64,000 nucleotides of DNA, from contig NZ_JASPJK010000011.1 of assembly GCF_030232265.1 (NCBI RefSeq), positions 1 to 64,000 of the forward strand, given 5' to 3'. Each line of letters begins with the position of its first letter. The stretch's first letter is position 1. The DNA is from Corynebacterium sp. MSK041 (GTDB lineage: Bacteria; Actinomycetota; Actinomycetes; Mycobacteriales; Mycobacteriaceae). Made by a program: the position numbers and the translations under genes. The notes beneath the pieces were generated by a model that made no database searches, was not told the DNA's origin, and saw only the letters and a program-made list of their open reading frames with translations. This document shows, piece by piece, positions 1 to 8,653 of the stretch.

Positions 1-40
1 AAACGGAGCAAACAGTCACAAACCAACCAAACAAAAAATC

Positions 41-75
41 ATTGGCACACTATCGAGTTCTCACACAACACACGC
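41..75 (-). promoter_or_regulatory. rRNA operon leader (antitermination-like) element
   Basis: Read on the minus strand this stretch contains GAGAACTCGATAGTGTGCCA, which closely resembles the conserved leader found upstream of rRNA genes in actinobacteria (antitermination/processing region). It lies downstream of the strong promoter at 123-152 and points off the left edge. I infer that a 16S rRNA gene starts just outside the window on the minus strand. The element identity is from memory of related leaders. Confidence 0.65.
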
Positions 76-122
76 ACGCTCTCCGCGAAACCGTATCGGC
101 TCCGTTTGAAGCGGCTTGTTCG

Positions 123-152
123 ACATTACTGGAGATCAACACACTGTGTCAA
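123..152 (-). promoter_or_regulatory. Probable rRNA operon promoter
   Basis: On the minus strand a perfect -35 TTGACA (152-147) is followed after 18 bases by TAATGT (128-123). This near-consensus sigma-A promoter would start transcription near 116 and run leftwards through the leader at 41-75. The rest of 153-309 is AT-rich and non-coding; a weaker upstream promoter such as TTGAAA/TATGAA near 235-265 is possible. I saw no gene in 1-309. Confidence 0.6.
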
Positions 153-309
153 TTCACTCGCAATATCGTTTTATTTTTGTCCTTACGTCCCGTTTACCTT
201 GCGGTAACCGTCTGTAGGACGGATTCATACAATAGCCTCATTCGTTTCAAGAATGCAAACTCGGCCAAAAGCACCAGTTCAAACACACAAATGGCCAAAC
301 GGTGATTGC

Positions 310-1065
310 TTAGAAATACGCAGCAATAGGCCCACGGGATGTGGTGATCACGTCGATGTCGGTGCCAAAGATCTCGGTCAAGATATCGGCGCGAACAACC
401 TGCTCAGGGGTACCAAACTCGACGATCTTGCCGTCTTTGACAGCACAGATGTAGTCGGCGTAGCGGGCAGCAAAGTTGATGTCGTGCAGGACAACGATGA
501 CGGTGCGACCCATCTTCTCGGCAGCATCGTGAAGGTGGCGCATCATGTCCACGGAGTGGGAGATGTCTAGGTTGTTGAGGGGCTCGTCGAGAAGCACATA
601 GTCGGTTTCTTGTGCGAGGACCATTGCGACGTACGCGCGCTGACGTTGACCACCGGAGAGCTGATCGAGGTAGCGGCCCTCGAGTCCGGTGAGACCGAGG
701 AAGTCGATGTAGCGGGAGATGATCTCTTCATCTTCTTCAGTCAAACGCCCCTTGCTGTAGGGGTAACGGCCAAAGCCGACCAGCTGTCGCACGGTTAGCT
801 TGGTAACAAAGTTGTTCTCCTGGCGCAGGATGGAGAGCTCCTTGGCTAGGTCCTTGCCTTTCATGGAGGAAATATCGCGGCCGCCAATACTAACGGAACC
901 GGAGTCCTGGGCAAGCAAGCGCCCAATGATGGTCAGCAGCGTGGACTTACCAGCACCGTTAGGGCCGATGAGAGCGGTCATGCCACCGGCGGGGATCTCC
1001 AGATCAATGGGGCCGATGGAGACTTCTTGGCCGTACTCCTTGGCGATAGATGACAGCTTGATCAC
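310..1065 (-). CDS. Iron-siderophore ABC transporter, ATP-binding protein
   Basis: Cytoplasmic ATPase of a FecCDE/FepC-type importer for ferric siderophores. The 251-residue protein has Walker A GPNGAGKST near residue 34, signature LSGGQRQR near 136 and Walker B YVLLDEP near 156, the full set for this family. It is the last gene of a leftward operon: binding protein (3046-4059), two permeases, then this ATPase, with its start overlapping the preceding permease stop by 4 bases. The operon is probably repressed by iron through the DtxR box at 4087-4105. The exact siderophore cannot be told from sequence. Confidence 0.93.
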   Translation of the reverse strand: MIKLSSIAKEYGQEVSIGPIDLEIPAGGMTALIGPNGAGKSTLLTIIGRLLAQDSGSVSIGGRDISSMKGKDLAKELSILRQENNFVTKLTVRQLVGFGRYPYSKGRLTEEDEEIISRYIDFLGLTGLEGRYLDQLSGGQRQRAYVAMVLAQETDYVLLDEPLNNLDISHSVDMMRHLHDAAEKMGRTVIVVLHDINFAARYADYICAVKDGKIVEFGTPEQVVRADILTEIFGTDIDVITTSRGPIAAYF

Positions 1066-2078
1066 AGCGTCCCCTTTCTCAGAATGACGGCAAGGAAGAC
1101 AAGACCACCCACCAACTCGATGATGATGGACACGATGCCTTGAGCGTAGAAAATGTGGTTCATCACGAAATAGGACCCGGTGAGCACAACGAATCCAATC
1201 AGGGTGGCCATCGGGAAGATATAACGGTGATCGTAGGTGTCGGCGAACTGGTAAGCCAAAGTGGCCACCAGGAATCCGAGAAAAGTCATGGGCCCGACGA
1301 GGGCCGTGGAAATAGCCATGAGCACGCTCACCAGTACGAGCACGTAGATCGCATGCGCGCGGTGGTTGACACCCAGGTTCACGGCCGGTTCACGGCCGAG
1401 CGCGAGAACATTGAGCGTCCGCGAATGCACGTAGAGCAACAGCGCAGCGCCCAGCGCGAGAGGAATAGCGAGGGGAAAATACTCCGGGTCGGCGTTATTC
1501 ACGGAACCGAAAAGGCGCGCTGTCAGCACGTCGAATTCGCTCGGCGCGAGCATGCGCTGCATGAACGTCGAAAGGCTAGCTAGTCCCCCACCGATCACCA
1601 CGCCGATGAGCAGCATCGCGTGCATGTTGTTCTCACCGGTCAGCAGCCACGAGTACAGCAGCAGCGTGAAGCCCACCATGATGACCAGCTGGAGGATGAA
1701 CATGTCCAGCGTGCGCGCATTAATCAGCCCGGCCGCGCCAAAGAAGTACACGGTCGATGTGTGAATAGCCACATAGAGCGCTTCAAATCCCATGATGGAG
1801 GGTGTGATGATGCGGTTGCCGGTCACCGTGTGAAACGCCACCGTAGCCATGCCTTGACACAGCGCAACCAGCGCCATAACCAGCACAGAGTTCGCGCGCC
1901 TTTCAGCAATCAGCCAGTAGCCGCGTGTGCCAAATTCCATCGGATTCTGGTACGCCAGCAGGCCCCACGCACTCGCCGCAGCAATCACAGCGAGCACCGC
2001 AAGGATCACCCAATAGCGCTTTTTGCTTGTCGACGTCTGGAACGCCCCCACATTCCTTCCACCTTTTACCTCCATCAT
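1062..2078 (-). CDS. Iron-siderophore ABC transporter permease (FecCD family)
   Basis: Membrane permease half of a siderophore importer. About 338 residues with eight to nine hydrophobic segments spread along the length and the FecCD-type stretch GPMTFLGFLVATLAY (about 265-279), which contacts the ATPase in this family. The ATG overlaps the upstream permease stop as ATGA, so translation is probably coupled; a GTG nine codons further in (preceded by GGTGGAAGG) is an alternative start. It pairs with the permease at 2075-3046 to form the heterodimeric channel. Confidence 0.92.
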   Translation of the reverse strand: MMEVKGGRNVGAFQTSTSKKRYWVILAVLAVIAAASAWGLLAYQNPMEFGTRGYWLIAERRANSVLVMALVALCQGMATVAFHTVTGNRIITPSIMGFEALYVAIHTSTVYFFGAAGLINARTLDMFILQLVIMVGFTLLLYSWLLTGENNMHAMLLIGVVIGGGLASLSTFMQRMLAPSEFDVLTARLFGSVNNADPEYFPLAIPLALGAALLLYVHSRTLNVLALGREPAVNLGVNHRAHAIYVLVLVSVLMAISTALVGPMTFLGFLVATLAYQFADTYDHRYIFPMATLIGFVVLTGSYFVMNHIFYAQGIVSIIIELVGGLVFLAVILRKGTL

Positions 2079-3046
2079 GCGCGCACCTTCTTCGCAATCA
2101 GGGCCACAAAAACGAACGCGCCGACGATGCCAAGAATCACCGACACTGGCATTTCAAACGGGGCGATAATGGTGCGACCGATGATGTCGCAGATGGTCAC
2201 CACGGCAACGCCAACGAGGCACACCCATGGAAGGTTTGAGCGTAGGTCATCCCCGCGCACCATGGAGACGAGGTTGGGCACGATGAGCCCCAGGAAGGGC
2301 AGCATGCCCACGACCACGGTGACCACACCGGAGGCAATGGCAACAAGACCGACACCGAGCAGCACGATGCGCTCATAGTTCAGGCCAACGTTCACGGCAA
2401 TGTCTTTACCCAGGCCGGCGATAGTGAGCCGGTCCGCAAAGATGAACACCGCCACCACCACGATGCCCACGGTCCACAGCACTTCATACTGCCCACGGAT
2501 GATCGAGGTGTACGAGCCCGCAAACCAAATGCCGAGCGACTGGAGCATATCCGTCTTCATGGCAAAGAACGTAGAAATGGAACTAATCACAGCACCCAGC
2601 ATGATGCCGATGATGGGCACCACCAGGGAAGACTTCAGAGTCACCTTCCTCAAGAAGAGGAAGAAGACCATTGTTCCTATGAAGGCAAAGATCACTGCCA
2701 CGATCATGCGCACGGTTAGCGATGAATTAGGAATGAAGTACAGCGCCACCAGCAGGCCAAGGCCCGCCCATTCAGTCGTGCCGGTGGTGGTGGGTTCCAC
2801 GAATTTGTTCTGAGTGAGCAGCTGCATCACCATGCCACTCATAGCCATGGCCATGCCGGACAACACCAGCGCGATGGTGCGTGGCACGCGCGTGATCCAG
2901 AACATTTCAGTTCCTTCTTCGCTGCCCAGGATGTCGTACTGCCCCACCATCAAGGACACTGCGAGCAATGCTCCGACAACGGCGATACCCGCCAGCAGCT
3001 TCGTATCAAGAAGCCGCGGGCGGGTCGTCGATAAGCGATGCGGCAC
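2075..3046 (-). CDS. Iron-siderophore ABC transporter permease (FecCD family)
   Basis: Second FecCD-family permease, about 323 residues, multi-spanning, with the coupling-region motif GMLPFLGLIVPNLVS. The open frame extends to a GTG at 3064, but I chose the GTG at 3046 because it overlaps the stop of the binding-protein gene (TAGTG) and has GGAGG ten bases upstream. It forms the channel with the permease encoded by the next gene and receives iron-siderophore from the lipoprotein at 3046-4059. Confidence 0.9.
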   Translation of the reverse strand: MPHRLSTTRPRLLDTKLLAGIAVVGALLAVSLMVGQYDILGSEEGTEMFWITRVPRTIALVLSGMAMAMSGMVMQLLTQNKFVEPTTTGTTEWAGLGLLVALYFIPNSSLTVRMIVAVIFAFIGTMVFFLFLRKVTLKSSLVVPIIGIMLGAVISSISTFFAMKTDMLQSLGIWFAGSYTSIIRGQYEVLWTVGIVVVAVFIFADRLTIAGLGKDIAVNVGLNYERIVLLGVGLVAIASGVVTVVVGMLPFLGLIVPNLVSMVRGDDLRSNLPWVCLVGVAVVTICDIIGRTIIAPFEMPVSVILGIVGAFVFVALIAKKVRA

Positions 3047-4059
3047 TAAGCGGCAGCCTCCCACTGATCTGCGAGAGCATTGAGAATCTCGGTGTACGTA
3101 ATGATCGACTCATTAGTGTACGTGTCTGCCGGAGCGATGTAGATGTGGCCCTCCTTGATGGCGGTCACGTTCTTCAGCGCCTCACTGTCATCCAGAACCT
3201 GCTTCGCCGGCGCGGAATCCTCGGTGCGGATCGCGGCATCACGGTCAAGGACGAGCATCCAGTCCGGATTAGCCTCAGCGATAGCCTCCACCGAAATATC
3301 ATCACCCTTGTGGTCATCGCTGGCATTTGCAACCTCGAGCGCCGGAGTCAGACCCAGCATGTCAAACAGCGGGCCCCACGTACGGCCAACCTTCGGTGCA
3401 ACGTAGCCGATCTCACCACCGGAGACGTTTACCGCCATGACCTTCCAGTCCTTGTTGTATGCCTCGCGGGCGCGCTCAAGAGCCTTGCTGAAGTCATCGG
3501 CCATCTTCTTGGCATCTTCCTCCTTGTCAAAGATCTTGCCCAGCGCGTTGACCTGACGGAGGAACTCCTCATCCAGTGGCTGATCCTTGCGCGGCTCCAA
3601 GTCCACGAGAACTGCGTCCGGAACGAGCTTCTCAATCTCCTCGTTGTACTTGGTGAAGCGCTGGCCAGAAACGATCACCTGCGGGTCAGCTGCGACGATG
3701 GCCTCCAGGTTCGGCTCGCGGTGGTTGCCGATGTCCACGATGTCCTCATCATCCGCAATTCCCGGAATGGTCTCCGGCACGAGTGCACGAGCAGCCGCAA
3801 CCGGCTTCACGCCCCACTCATCCAGGATTTCGAAGCTGCGGTTATCCAGCGCGACGACGGACGTCGGGTTTACCGGAACCTCCTTGGTGCCCTCATTGTC
3901 CTCAATGGTGACTGTCTTGGCTTCAGCTGCAGCCGTGGTCTCCTGCGCTGTGTTGTTGTCGGTCTGTGCACAGCCAACGAGGGTGAGCGAAGCAGCGGCG
4001 AAAAGGGCAACAGCAGCGCGCACCGGACGGCGGCCTGCGAGCCAGGATTTACGGGACAT
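3046..4059 (-). CDS. Iron-siderophore substrate-binding lipoprotein
   Basis: Extracytoplasmic receptor for a ferric siderophore, 337 residues. It starts with a signal peptide ending in the lipobox LVGC (Cys about residue 30), then a Met/Thr-rich linker and a class III (FepB/FhuD-type) binding fold, recognised by VVALDNRSFEILDEWGVKP and LEAIVAADPQVIVSG. It is the first gene of the importer operon. A DtxR-type box (4087-4105) just upstream suggests iron repression. The neighbouring gene at 4135-4998 is a divergent paralogue. Confidence 0.92.
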   Translation of the reverse strand: MSRKSWLAGRRPVRAAVALFAAASLTLVGCAQTDNNTAQETTAAAEAKTVTIEDNEGTKEVPVNPTSVVALDNRSFEILDEWGVKPVAAARALVPETIPGIADDEDIVDIGNHREPNLEAIVAADPQVIVSGQRFTKYNEEIEKLVPDAVLVDLEPRKDQPLDEEFLRQVNALGKIFDKEEDAKKMADDFSKALERAREAYNKDWKVMAVNVSGGEIGYVAPKVGRTWGPLFDMLGLTPALEVANASDDHKGDDISVEAIAEANPDWMLVLDRDAAIRTEDSAPAKQVLDDSEALKNVTAIKEGHIYIAPADTYTNESIITYTEILNALADQWEAAA

Positions 4060-4086
4060 GATACTCCTTGTCCATCAAAAGTTTGG

Positions 4087-4105
4087 TAAGCGTTGCCTAA
4101 CCTAC
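4087..4105. promoter_or_regulatory. Candidate DtxR iron box upstream of siderophore importer
   Basis: The 19-base stretch matches the DtxR consensus TTAGGTTAGCCTAACCTAA at 14 positions, with a strong right half (GCCTAACCTA) and a weaker left half. It sits about 30 bases upstream of the binding-protein start at 4059, where a repressor would block transcription in iron-rich conditions. Confidence 0.6.
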
Positions 4106-4134
4106 CATATGGCCACTGAGAGTCAACACCCGCC

Positions 4135-4998
4135 CTAATAAATCGCCGACCAGTGGTTAGCTAACTCGTTGAACATCAGCGTGTACGCAGATAGCGTCCC
4201 TTGTGGCGGCGTGGAATACGGCGCGATGTAGACATTGCCCTTCTTCACCGCTGGCACATCCTTCATCTTGGGGTCCTTATCCAGCTGCCTGATCGTCGAC
4301 TGGTAGCTCTCTGCGCTGTGCAGCGGCGACGGCTCACTGACCAAGATCACATCCGGCTTGTCCGCCAACGTCACCGGTTCAAGTCCCACCATCTCCATCA
4401 CTGGACCGAAGAGCTTTCCGCCATCCTTGTCTAAAGGCAAGATTTTGCCGTCCACGACCTGAACCGCTGCGGCTGTCCAGCTTTTCTTCGCAGCGTTACG
4501 GGCGCGTTTGAGGGCGGCCGAGAAGTCGTCGTCAAGCTGCTTGGCTTCTTCTTCCCTACCGAAGATCTTCCCCAGCACCTGCGCCTGGCGCACCACTTCC
4601 CAATCCAGCGGCTGCTCCTTCCGCGGGGCAAGATCTACCACCGCTAGCTCGCCGAAATCGGCCGGCGAGTGGGACGTCTTCGCGCCGATCACCACCAGGT
4701 CAGGTTCCAGCCGCGCGACCTCCTCCGGCGTCGACCCATAATCCGCGTCCACCCCCAGGTTCTCCAACAGTACGGCGATCCCGGAGTCTAAGGCTACGAC
4801 TTTTTTCGGCTGGAACGGCACCGTCTTCGTCCCCGTGTTGTCGGTGATCTCCACCGTGCCGCCCAGCCAGCGCGGCTTGGCTATTGTCTGCTCTCCCGCT
4901 GCCTCCGCTTCCCCCGCCTCACCGCACGCGCTCATCACCGGCAAACTCACCGCGCACAGCGCGACACAGACCAACCTCTTGCGCCAGATCATCTGCAC
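4135..4998 (-). CDS. Second iron-siderophore-type binding lipoprotein
   Basis: About 287 residues with a signal peptide and a lipobox ending SAC (Cys about residue 24 from this start). The body is the FepB-type fold: VEITDNTGTKTVPFQPKKVV near the start and PDLVVIGAKTS further on. I chose the GTG at 4998 because AGAAGG lies seven bases upstream; the frame opens at a GTG at 5016 and an ATG at 4992 is also possible. It lies directly upstream of, and co-directional with, the importer operon and probably feeds the same permease with another substrate, or is a diverging duplicate. No separate iron box was clear. Confidence 0.85.
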   Translation of the reverse strand: MQMIWRKRLVCVALCAVSLPVMSACGEAGEAEAAGEQTIAKPRWLGGTVEITDNTGTKTVPFQPKKVVALDSGIAVLLENLGVDADYGSTPEEVARLEPDLVVIGAKTSHSPADFGELAVVDLAPRKEQPLDWEVVRQAQVLGKIFGREEEAKQLDDDFSAALKRARNAAKKSWTAAAVQVVDGKILPLDKDGGKLFGPVMEMVGLEPVTLADKPDVILVSEPSPLHSAESYQSTIRQLDKDPKMKDVPAVKKGNVYIAPYSTPPQGTLSAYTLMFNELANHWSAIY

Positions 4999-5175
4999 CG
5001 GGGAGCCTTCTTTCACCTAATTCCAAGCGCACGAATCGGCGCGGTCACCCTAATGTCTTAGCACATAGGTAACCGAGGCTTTCTCCCCCGGGCTACTCAC
5101 TTGAGGGGGCGGTTTTCCTTAACAAAGCGCCTTGCCTCTTGGCCATCACGGGTGGCCTCATTGCGGAACACGCTA

Positions 5176-5242
5176 AACCCCGAACCTTAGAACCCGAAAG
5201 TTGGCCCTTTTCATGCGAGGTTCGGGTTCTAGGGTTCGGGTT
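5176..5242. repeat. Inverted-repeat intergenic element, copy A
   Basis: Two arms of about 22 bases (5176-5198 and 5221-5242) are near-perfect inverted repeats of the form AACCC(C)GAACCYTAGAACCCGAA, separated by 22 bases. The same sequence family occurs at 36281-36350. It lies in the gene-free stretch 5017-5269 between the binding-protein gene and the ssrA terminator; nothing else was recognised there. A folded transcript would make a long hairpin, so it could end transcription, or it could be a small non-autonomous repeat. Confidence 0.75.
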
Positions 5243-5269
5243 CTACGGCTGAAGCTAGGCCAGACATGG

Positions 5270-5295
5270 AAAAACCCCGGCCACATGAGCCGGGG
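5270..5295 (-). terminator. Rho-independent terminator of ssrA
   Basis: On the minus strand a GC-only stem CCCCGGC / GCCGGGG (5295-5289 and 5281-5275) with a short loop is followed by TTTTT (5274-5270). It lies 14 bases beyond the 3' end of the tmRNA gene and fits as its terminator. Confidence 0.85.
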
Positions 5296-5308
5296 AAATC
5301 CCACTAAG

Positions 5309-5688
5309 TGGAGATGCCGGGAATTGAACCCGGGTCCTTCGCCACTGCACCAGGGCTTCTCCGTGCGCAGTTCGCACAGGATCTCTGCTTGACCCTCCGG
5401 ATCAGACGAACATGTCCGGATGATGGGCCCAGTCAGTGAAAGAAGTCCCCTCCAAGCACCTCACTGACACGGTGAGAGGGCAAGCTCCCTAGTCGATGCC
5501 AGGGTCCGGGGCGGGAGCAGGCCCGGCCTGACAGACACGCGGTCGCTACTTAGGCAGCGAGGGCGTAGTCACGCTGAGAGTTCTTCTCTGCGTTTATGAA
5601 GTGCTGCGACGCTTCAGTCGGTGGTCTCCAGCCTGCACCGGCACGCTTCCCCTGGATTGGTCAGCGAAGTCGAAACCAAGTCATCCCC
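5309..5688 (-). ncRNA. ssrA: Transfer-messenger RNA (tmRNA)
   Basis: About 380 nt. The 5' end GGGGATG (5688-5682) pairs with the 3' end CATCTCC (5316-5310, one G-U pair) to form the alanyl acceptor stem; GGTTTCGAC follows near the 5' end and the T-arm GGGTTCAATTCCC sits near the 3' end. The CCA end is not encoded. The tag reading frame (5591-5550) gives AEKNSQRDYALAA then a stop, a typical corynebacterial proteolysis tag. With SmpB (6394-6882) it rescues stalled ribosomes. Boundaries are set by the acceptor pairing. Confidence 0.96.
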
Positions 5689-5740
5689 TTGATTTAGACG
5701 TCCTGCGCGGTAAGAATACCGTGCAGGAAGATCAAGGTTA

Positions 5741-6397
5741 CTACGCCAGGCCGGATGGGGCAACGCGCAGGAATTCGACGGTTGCGCCGGGGCCAGCATC
5801 GACGGCGAGGCGGACGGCGCGCGCGACGTTGGTGGCGTCCATCTTCGGGCGGTCGCCGAACTGCGGACCAGCCAACATGTCCGTATCCGTGCGTCCCGGG
5901 TGGATGGAGGTGACACGCACAGCGCCCTTCTCTTCCAGCGCCAGGGAGTCAGTGAAGCCCTTCAGCGCGAACTTCGACGCGCAGTACGCGGTGTGCTCAG
6001 GCACGCCATGGAATCCGGCACCAGAGTTAATCGCGATGATCAAACCATTCGAGCGGCGCAGCGCTGGCAGCAGCTCGCGGGTCAGAATGACCGGGGCAAG
6101 GAGGTTGAGGTCGAGGGTTTCGCGCCAGATGTCGTCGTCAAGCTCCTCGAAAGGCCCCTTGTGCAGCACACCCGCATTGAGCACAAGGACATCTAGCTCC
6201 TCGATGCCACGCGCGGCCGCACGGATCGCGGCGGGATCGCGCAGATCAACCTCGAAAGGCTCGGCGCTGGGCAGCTTTTCGACGACCCCCGCCGCATCCT
6301 GCGACGCCCCCGCAATCACGTGGTGATCCTTGCCCAACTCTTCCGCGATCGCGCGGCCAATTCCGCGGGTTGCGCCGGTGATGAGTGCCTTTTTCAT
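5741..6397 (-). CDS. Short-chain dehydrogenase/reductase
   Basis: Cytoplasmic NAD(P)-dependent oxidoreductase of the SDR family, 218 residues. The cofactor motif TGATRGIG is near residues 8-15, LNAG near 75, the catalytic Ser in INSGAG and the YCASK Tyr/Lys pair near residue 137. Its ATG overlaps the stop of smpB as ATGA, so it is translated after smpB, and it ends 52 bases before ssrA. The substrate is unknown; the role in an smpB operon is probably coincidental. Confidence 0.9.
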   Translation of the reverse strand: MKKALITGATRGIGRAIAEELGKDHHVIAGASQDAAGVVEKLPSAEPFEVDLRDPAAIRAAARGIEELDVLVLNAGVLHKGPFEELDDDIWRETLDLNLLAPVILTRELLPALRRSNGLIIAINSGAGFHGVPEHTAYCASKFALKGFTDSLALEEKGAVRVTSIHPGRTDTDMLAGPQFGDRPKMDATNVARAVRLAVDAGPGATVEFLRVAPSGLA

Positions 6398-6882
6398 GCC
6401 TTGATCCCCTTGAATTTCCGGCCAAGATCGCGCGCAATTTCACGGTCTTCCGTGCGGCGCTTGATGGCTTGGCGCTTGTCGTAGTCCTGTTTACCTTGGG
6501 CAAGCCCCAGTTCGACCTTGGCTAAACCGTCCTTGAGGTAGAGCTTGAGCGGCACGAGGGTCTTGTTGCCGTCGCGGATCTTGCCTTCAAGCGAGGCGAT
6601 TTCGCGGCGGTGCATGAGCAGCTTACGGGTACGGCGCGGCGAGTGGTTCGTCCACGAGCCCATCGAGTATTCGGGGATGTGGAGGTTGCGGAGCCAGACC
6701 TCGCCGTCGTCGATAGTTGCGTAGGCCTCAACGAGTGAGGCCTTGCCATCGCGCAGGGACTTGATCTCCGTGCCCTGGAGGACGATCCCGGTCTCATAGG
6801 TATCCAGGATCGTGTAATCGTGCCGCGCCTTGCGGTTTGCGGCGATCACGCCTGCGCCGGGGTTTTTCTTCTTCTTAGCCAT
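6394..6882 (-). CDS. smpB: SsrA-binding protein SmpB
   Basis: Small basic RNA-binding protein of 162 residues that loads tmRNA onto stalled ribosomes. Recognised from NRKARHDYTILDTYETGIVL, the LRDGKASL segment and the Lys/Arg-rich tail KRQAIKRRTEDREIARDLG. It follows ftsX by three bases in the leftward ftsE-ftsX-smpB operon, the usual corynebacterial order, and lies near its partner ssrA. Confidence 0.97.
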   Translation of the reverse strand: MAKKKKNPGAGVIAANRKARHDYTILDTYETGIVLQGTEIKSLRDGKASLVEAYATIDDGEVWLRNLHIPEYSMGSWTNHSPRRTRKLLMHRREIASLEGKIRDGNKTLVPLKLYLKDGLAKVELGLAQGKQDYDKRQAIKRRTEDREIARDLGRKFKGIKA

Positions 6883-6885
6883 AAG

Positions 6886-7788
6886 TTACTTACGAACGTA
6901 GGAGCGCAGCGCCACTTGCGCAACCAGCCCGGACACCACCAGGGCAGCCAGGCCCACCAGTGGCATGACAGTCCACACCGCGGAATCTGGCAGCTTGGCC
7001 ACGAGCAGGTTCTCATACACCGTGCCAAGCATCGGGTCGACCAGCTGGGACTTGGTGAGCCACACGCCGAGCGTGGCCACCACAGCACCGATGAACACGG
7101 AGGCCACTGCCTCCAGAATGAACGGCGCCTGGGTGAACCAGCGGGTGGCGCCCACCATGCGCATAATCGAAATTTCCTCGCGGCGGTTGTAGGCCGCCAG
7201 CTGCACCATGTTGGAGATGAGGAAGATCGCCGCCAGCGCCTGGGTCGCAGCCACAATGAAGGTCGCGTTGCGGAAGGAATCCATGGAATCAGCCACGCCG
7301 CGGACGTCGCTCGCTTGGTCCGCGATGAAGGTGACCTGTGGCTTGTCACGGATCTTCTCAATCGGCGCGGTATCCGTCGGATCCGCCAGACGCACGTGCA
7401 GTGCCGCCGGCATGGAATCGCGGGACGTCTCCTGCACCAGCACCGGGTCGGACTCGCGGAACAGCTCGGCGAAACGCTCGTAGGACTGCTCGCGGTTGCG
7501 AAAGGTCACCGATTCCACGCGGTCATCGGCTTGCAGCGCGTCGCGGATTTCGGCACAGCTTTTCGACGTGCAGTCTTTGTCCGACGCCGAAATCTCCTCA
7601 TCCAGCTCCACCATCACTTCGACGCGGTCCAGGTACAGCGCCTTGGTCTCGCTCGTCACCTGGGAAATCAAAATGCCCGCACCGACGAGTGCCAGGGACA
7701 ACGTGGTGGTGATGATCAGCGCGATAGTCATGGTCAAGTTGCGTCCGAGACCACGGAATCCTTCGCGGAAAATGAAATTCCAGTTCAT
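6886..7788 (-). CDS. ftsX: Cell-division protein FtsX
   Basis: Membrane subunit of the FtsEX complex that drives peptidoglycan hydrolases at the septum. The 300-residue protein has an N-terminal transmembrane segment (about 21-43), an extracellular domain of about 120 residues with a Cys pair (DCTSKSC) and three C-terminal membrane segments. The start ATG follows GGGAGC. It begins 12 bases after the ftsE stop and is transcribed with it. Confidence 0.96.
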   Translation of the reverse strand: MNWNFIFREGFRGLGRNLTMTIALIITTTLSLALVGAGILISQVTSETKALYLDRVEVMVELDEEISASDKDCTSKSCAEIRDALQADDRVESVTFRNREQSYERFAELFRESDPVLVQETSRDSMPAALHVRLADPTDTAPIEKIRDKPQVTFIADQASDVRGVADSMDSFRNATFIVAATQALAAIFLISNMVQLAAYNRREEISIMRMVGATRWFTQAPFILEAVASVFIGAVVATLGVWLTKSQLVDPMLGTVYENLLVAKLPDSAVWTVMPLVGLAALVVSGLVAQVALRSYVRK

Positions 7789-7800
7789 AGTTATGCTCCC

Positions 7801-8493
7801 CTAGCTTCCGTGGACGCCGTAAACGCCGTTGTGGTCATCGCGGACGAGCTTGCCCAGGTGCAGCTCAATCACGCGCTTGCGCATGTCATTGACGGCGCGG
7901 GCATTGTGGGTGGACATCACCACTGTGGTGCCCATGCGGTTGATGCGGGCGAGCAGCGCCATGATGTCGTCTGCGGTGGAGGGATCAAGGTTGCCCGTCG
8001 GCTCGTCCGCAAGCAACAGCGGCGGACGGTCCACGAAGGCACGAGCAACAGCAACACGCTGCTGCTCACCACCGGAGAGCTCATTGGGCATGCGGTTCGC
8101 CTTCGCATCCAAGCCCACGATCTCCAGTGCTTCCGGCACGAGTTTGTTGATCTTGGACTTCGGCTTCCCAATCACTTCCAGGGCAAACGCCACATTGTCA
8201 TACACGCTGAGTTTGGGCAGCAGACGGAAATCCTGGAACACGTAGCCGATGGACTGGCGGAGCTTGTTCACTTCCTTGCCCTTCAACTCATTCACATGGA
8301 AGTCGTTGAAGTAAATATCGCCGCTCGTCACGTTTTCCTCACGGATCATCAACTGCAAAAACGAGGATTTGCCCGACCCAGACGGCCCAATAAGGAAGAC
8401 GAATTCGCCGTTTTCAATGGTCAGCGACACATCATCCAAAGCCGGACGCGTTGACGTCGGATATGTCTTAGTTACATGAGAAAAGGTGATCAC
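7801..8493 (-). CDS. ftsE: Cell-division ATP-binding protein FtsE
   Basis: ABC-type ATPase that powers FtsX, 230 residues. Walker A GPSGSGKS near residue 37, signature LSGGEQQR near 140, Walker B LLLADEP near 160. The open frame runs back to 8571, but family members start at ITF, so I chose the GTG at 8493, which has AAGGTGG five bases upstream. In related genomes prfB usually lies directly upstream; here a four-gene insertion separates them. Confidence 0.95.
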   Translation of the reverse strand: MITFSHVTKTYPTSTRPALDDVSLTIENGEFVFLIGPSGSGKSSFLQLMIREENVTSGDIYFNDFHVNELKGKEVNKLRQSIGYVFQDFRLLPKLSVYDNVAFALEVIGKPKSKINKLVPEALEIVGLDAKANRMPNELSGGEQQRVAVARAFVDRPPLLLADEPTGNLDPSTADDIMALLARINRMGTTVVMSTHNARAVNDMRKRVIELHLGKLVRDDHNGVYGVHGS

Positions 8494-8625
8494 CCCAGCC
8501 ACCTTACCCGTTACGTAAGCAACCAATGAAACAGAAGGGGCAAATGTAAACAAAGAGTCATGCGCGCTCAACGCGAGACCCCTAAGATCAATCCCAAACC
8601 TGTTACCCGCGTCACATTAAGGCTC

Positions 8626-8631
8626 TATAGT
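8626..8631 (+). promoter_or_regulatory. -10 element for the acyl-CoA ligase gene
   Basis: TATAGT lies 23 bases before the chosen TTG start, with a weak -35 (TTACCC, 8603-8608) 17 bases further up. Transcription would start near 8638, downstream of the GTG at 8630 that opens the longest frame, which supports translation from the TTG at 8654. Confidence 0.5.
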
Positions 8632-8653
8632 GGCTACACAAAAGGAGGGACCC

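Noticed and set aside
2968..4089. Long plus-strand open frame of 373 codons over the binding-protein gene
   Set aside because: It is the antisense shadow of the siderophore-binding lipoprotein; it has no protein-like family features.
5030..5075. Possible DtxR box upstream of the second binding protein
   Set aside because: TTAGGGTGACC is only a half match; about 11 of 19 positions overall, near chance for this base composition.
6820..8454. 544-codon plus-strand frame over ftsX and ftsE
   Set aside because: His/Arg-rich antisense composition typical of GC-rich shadows; the minus-strand genes are certain.
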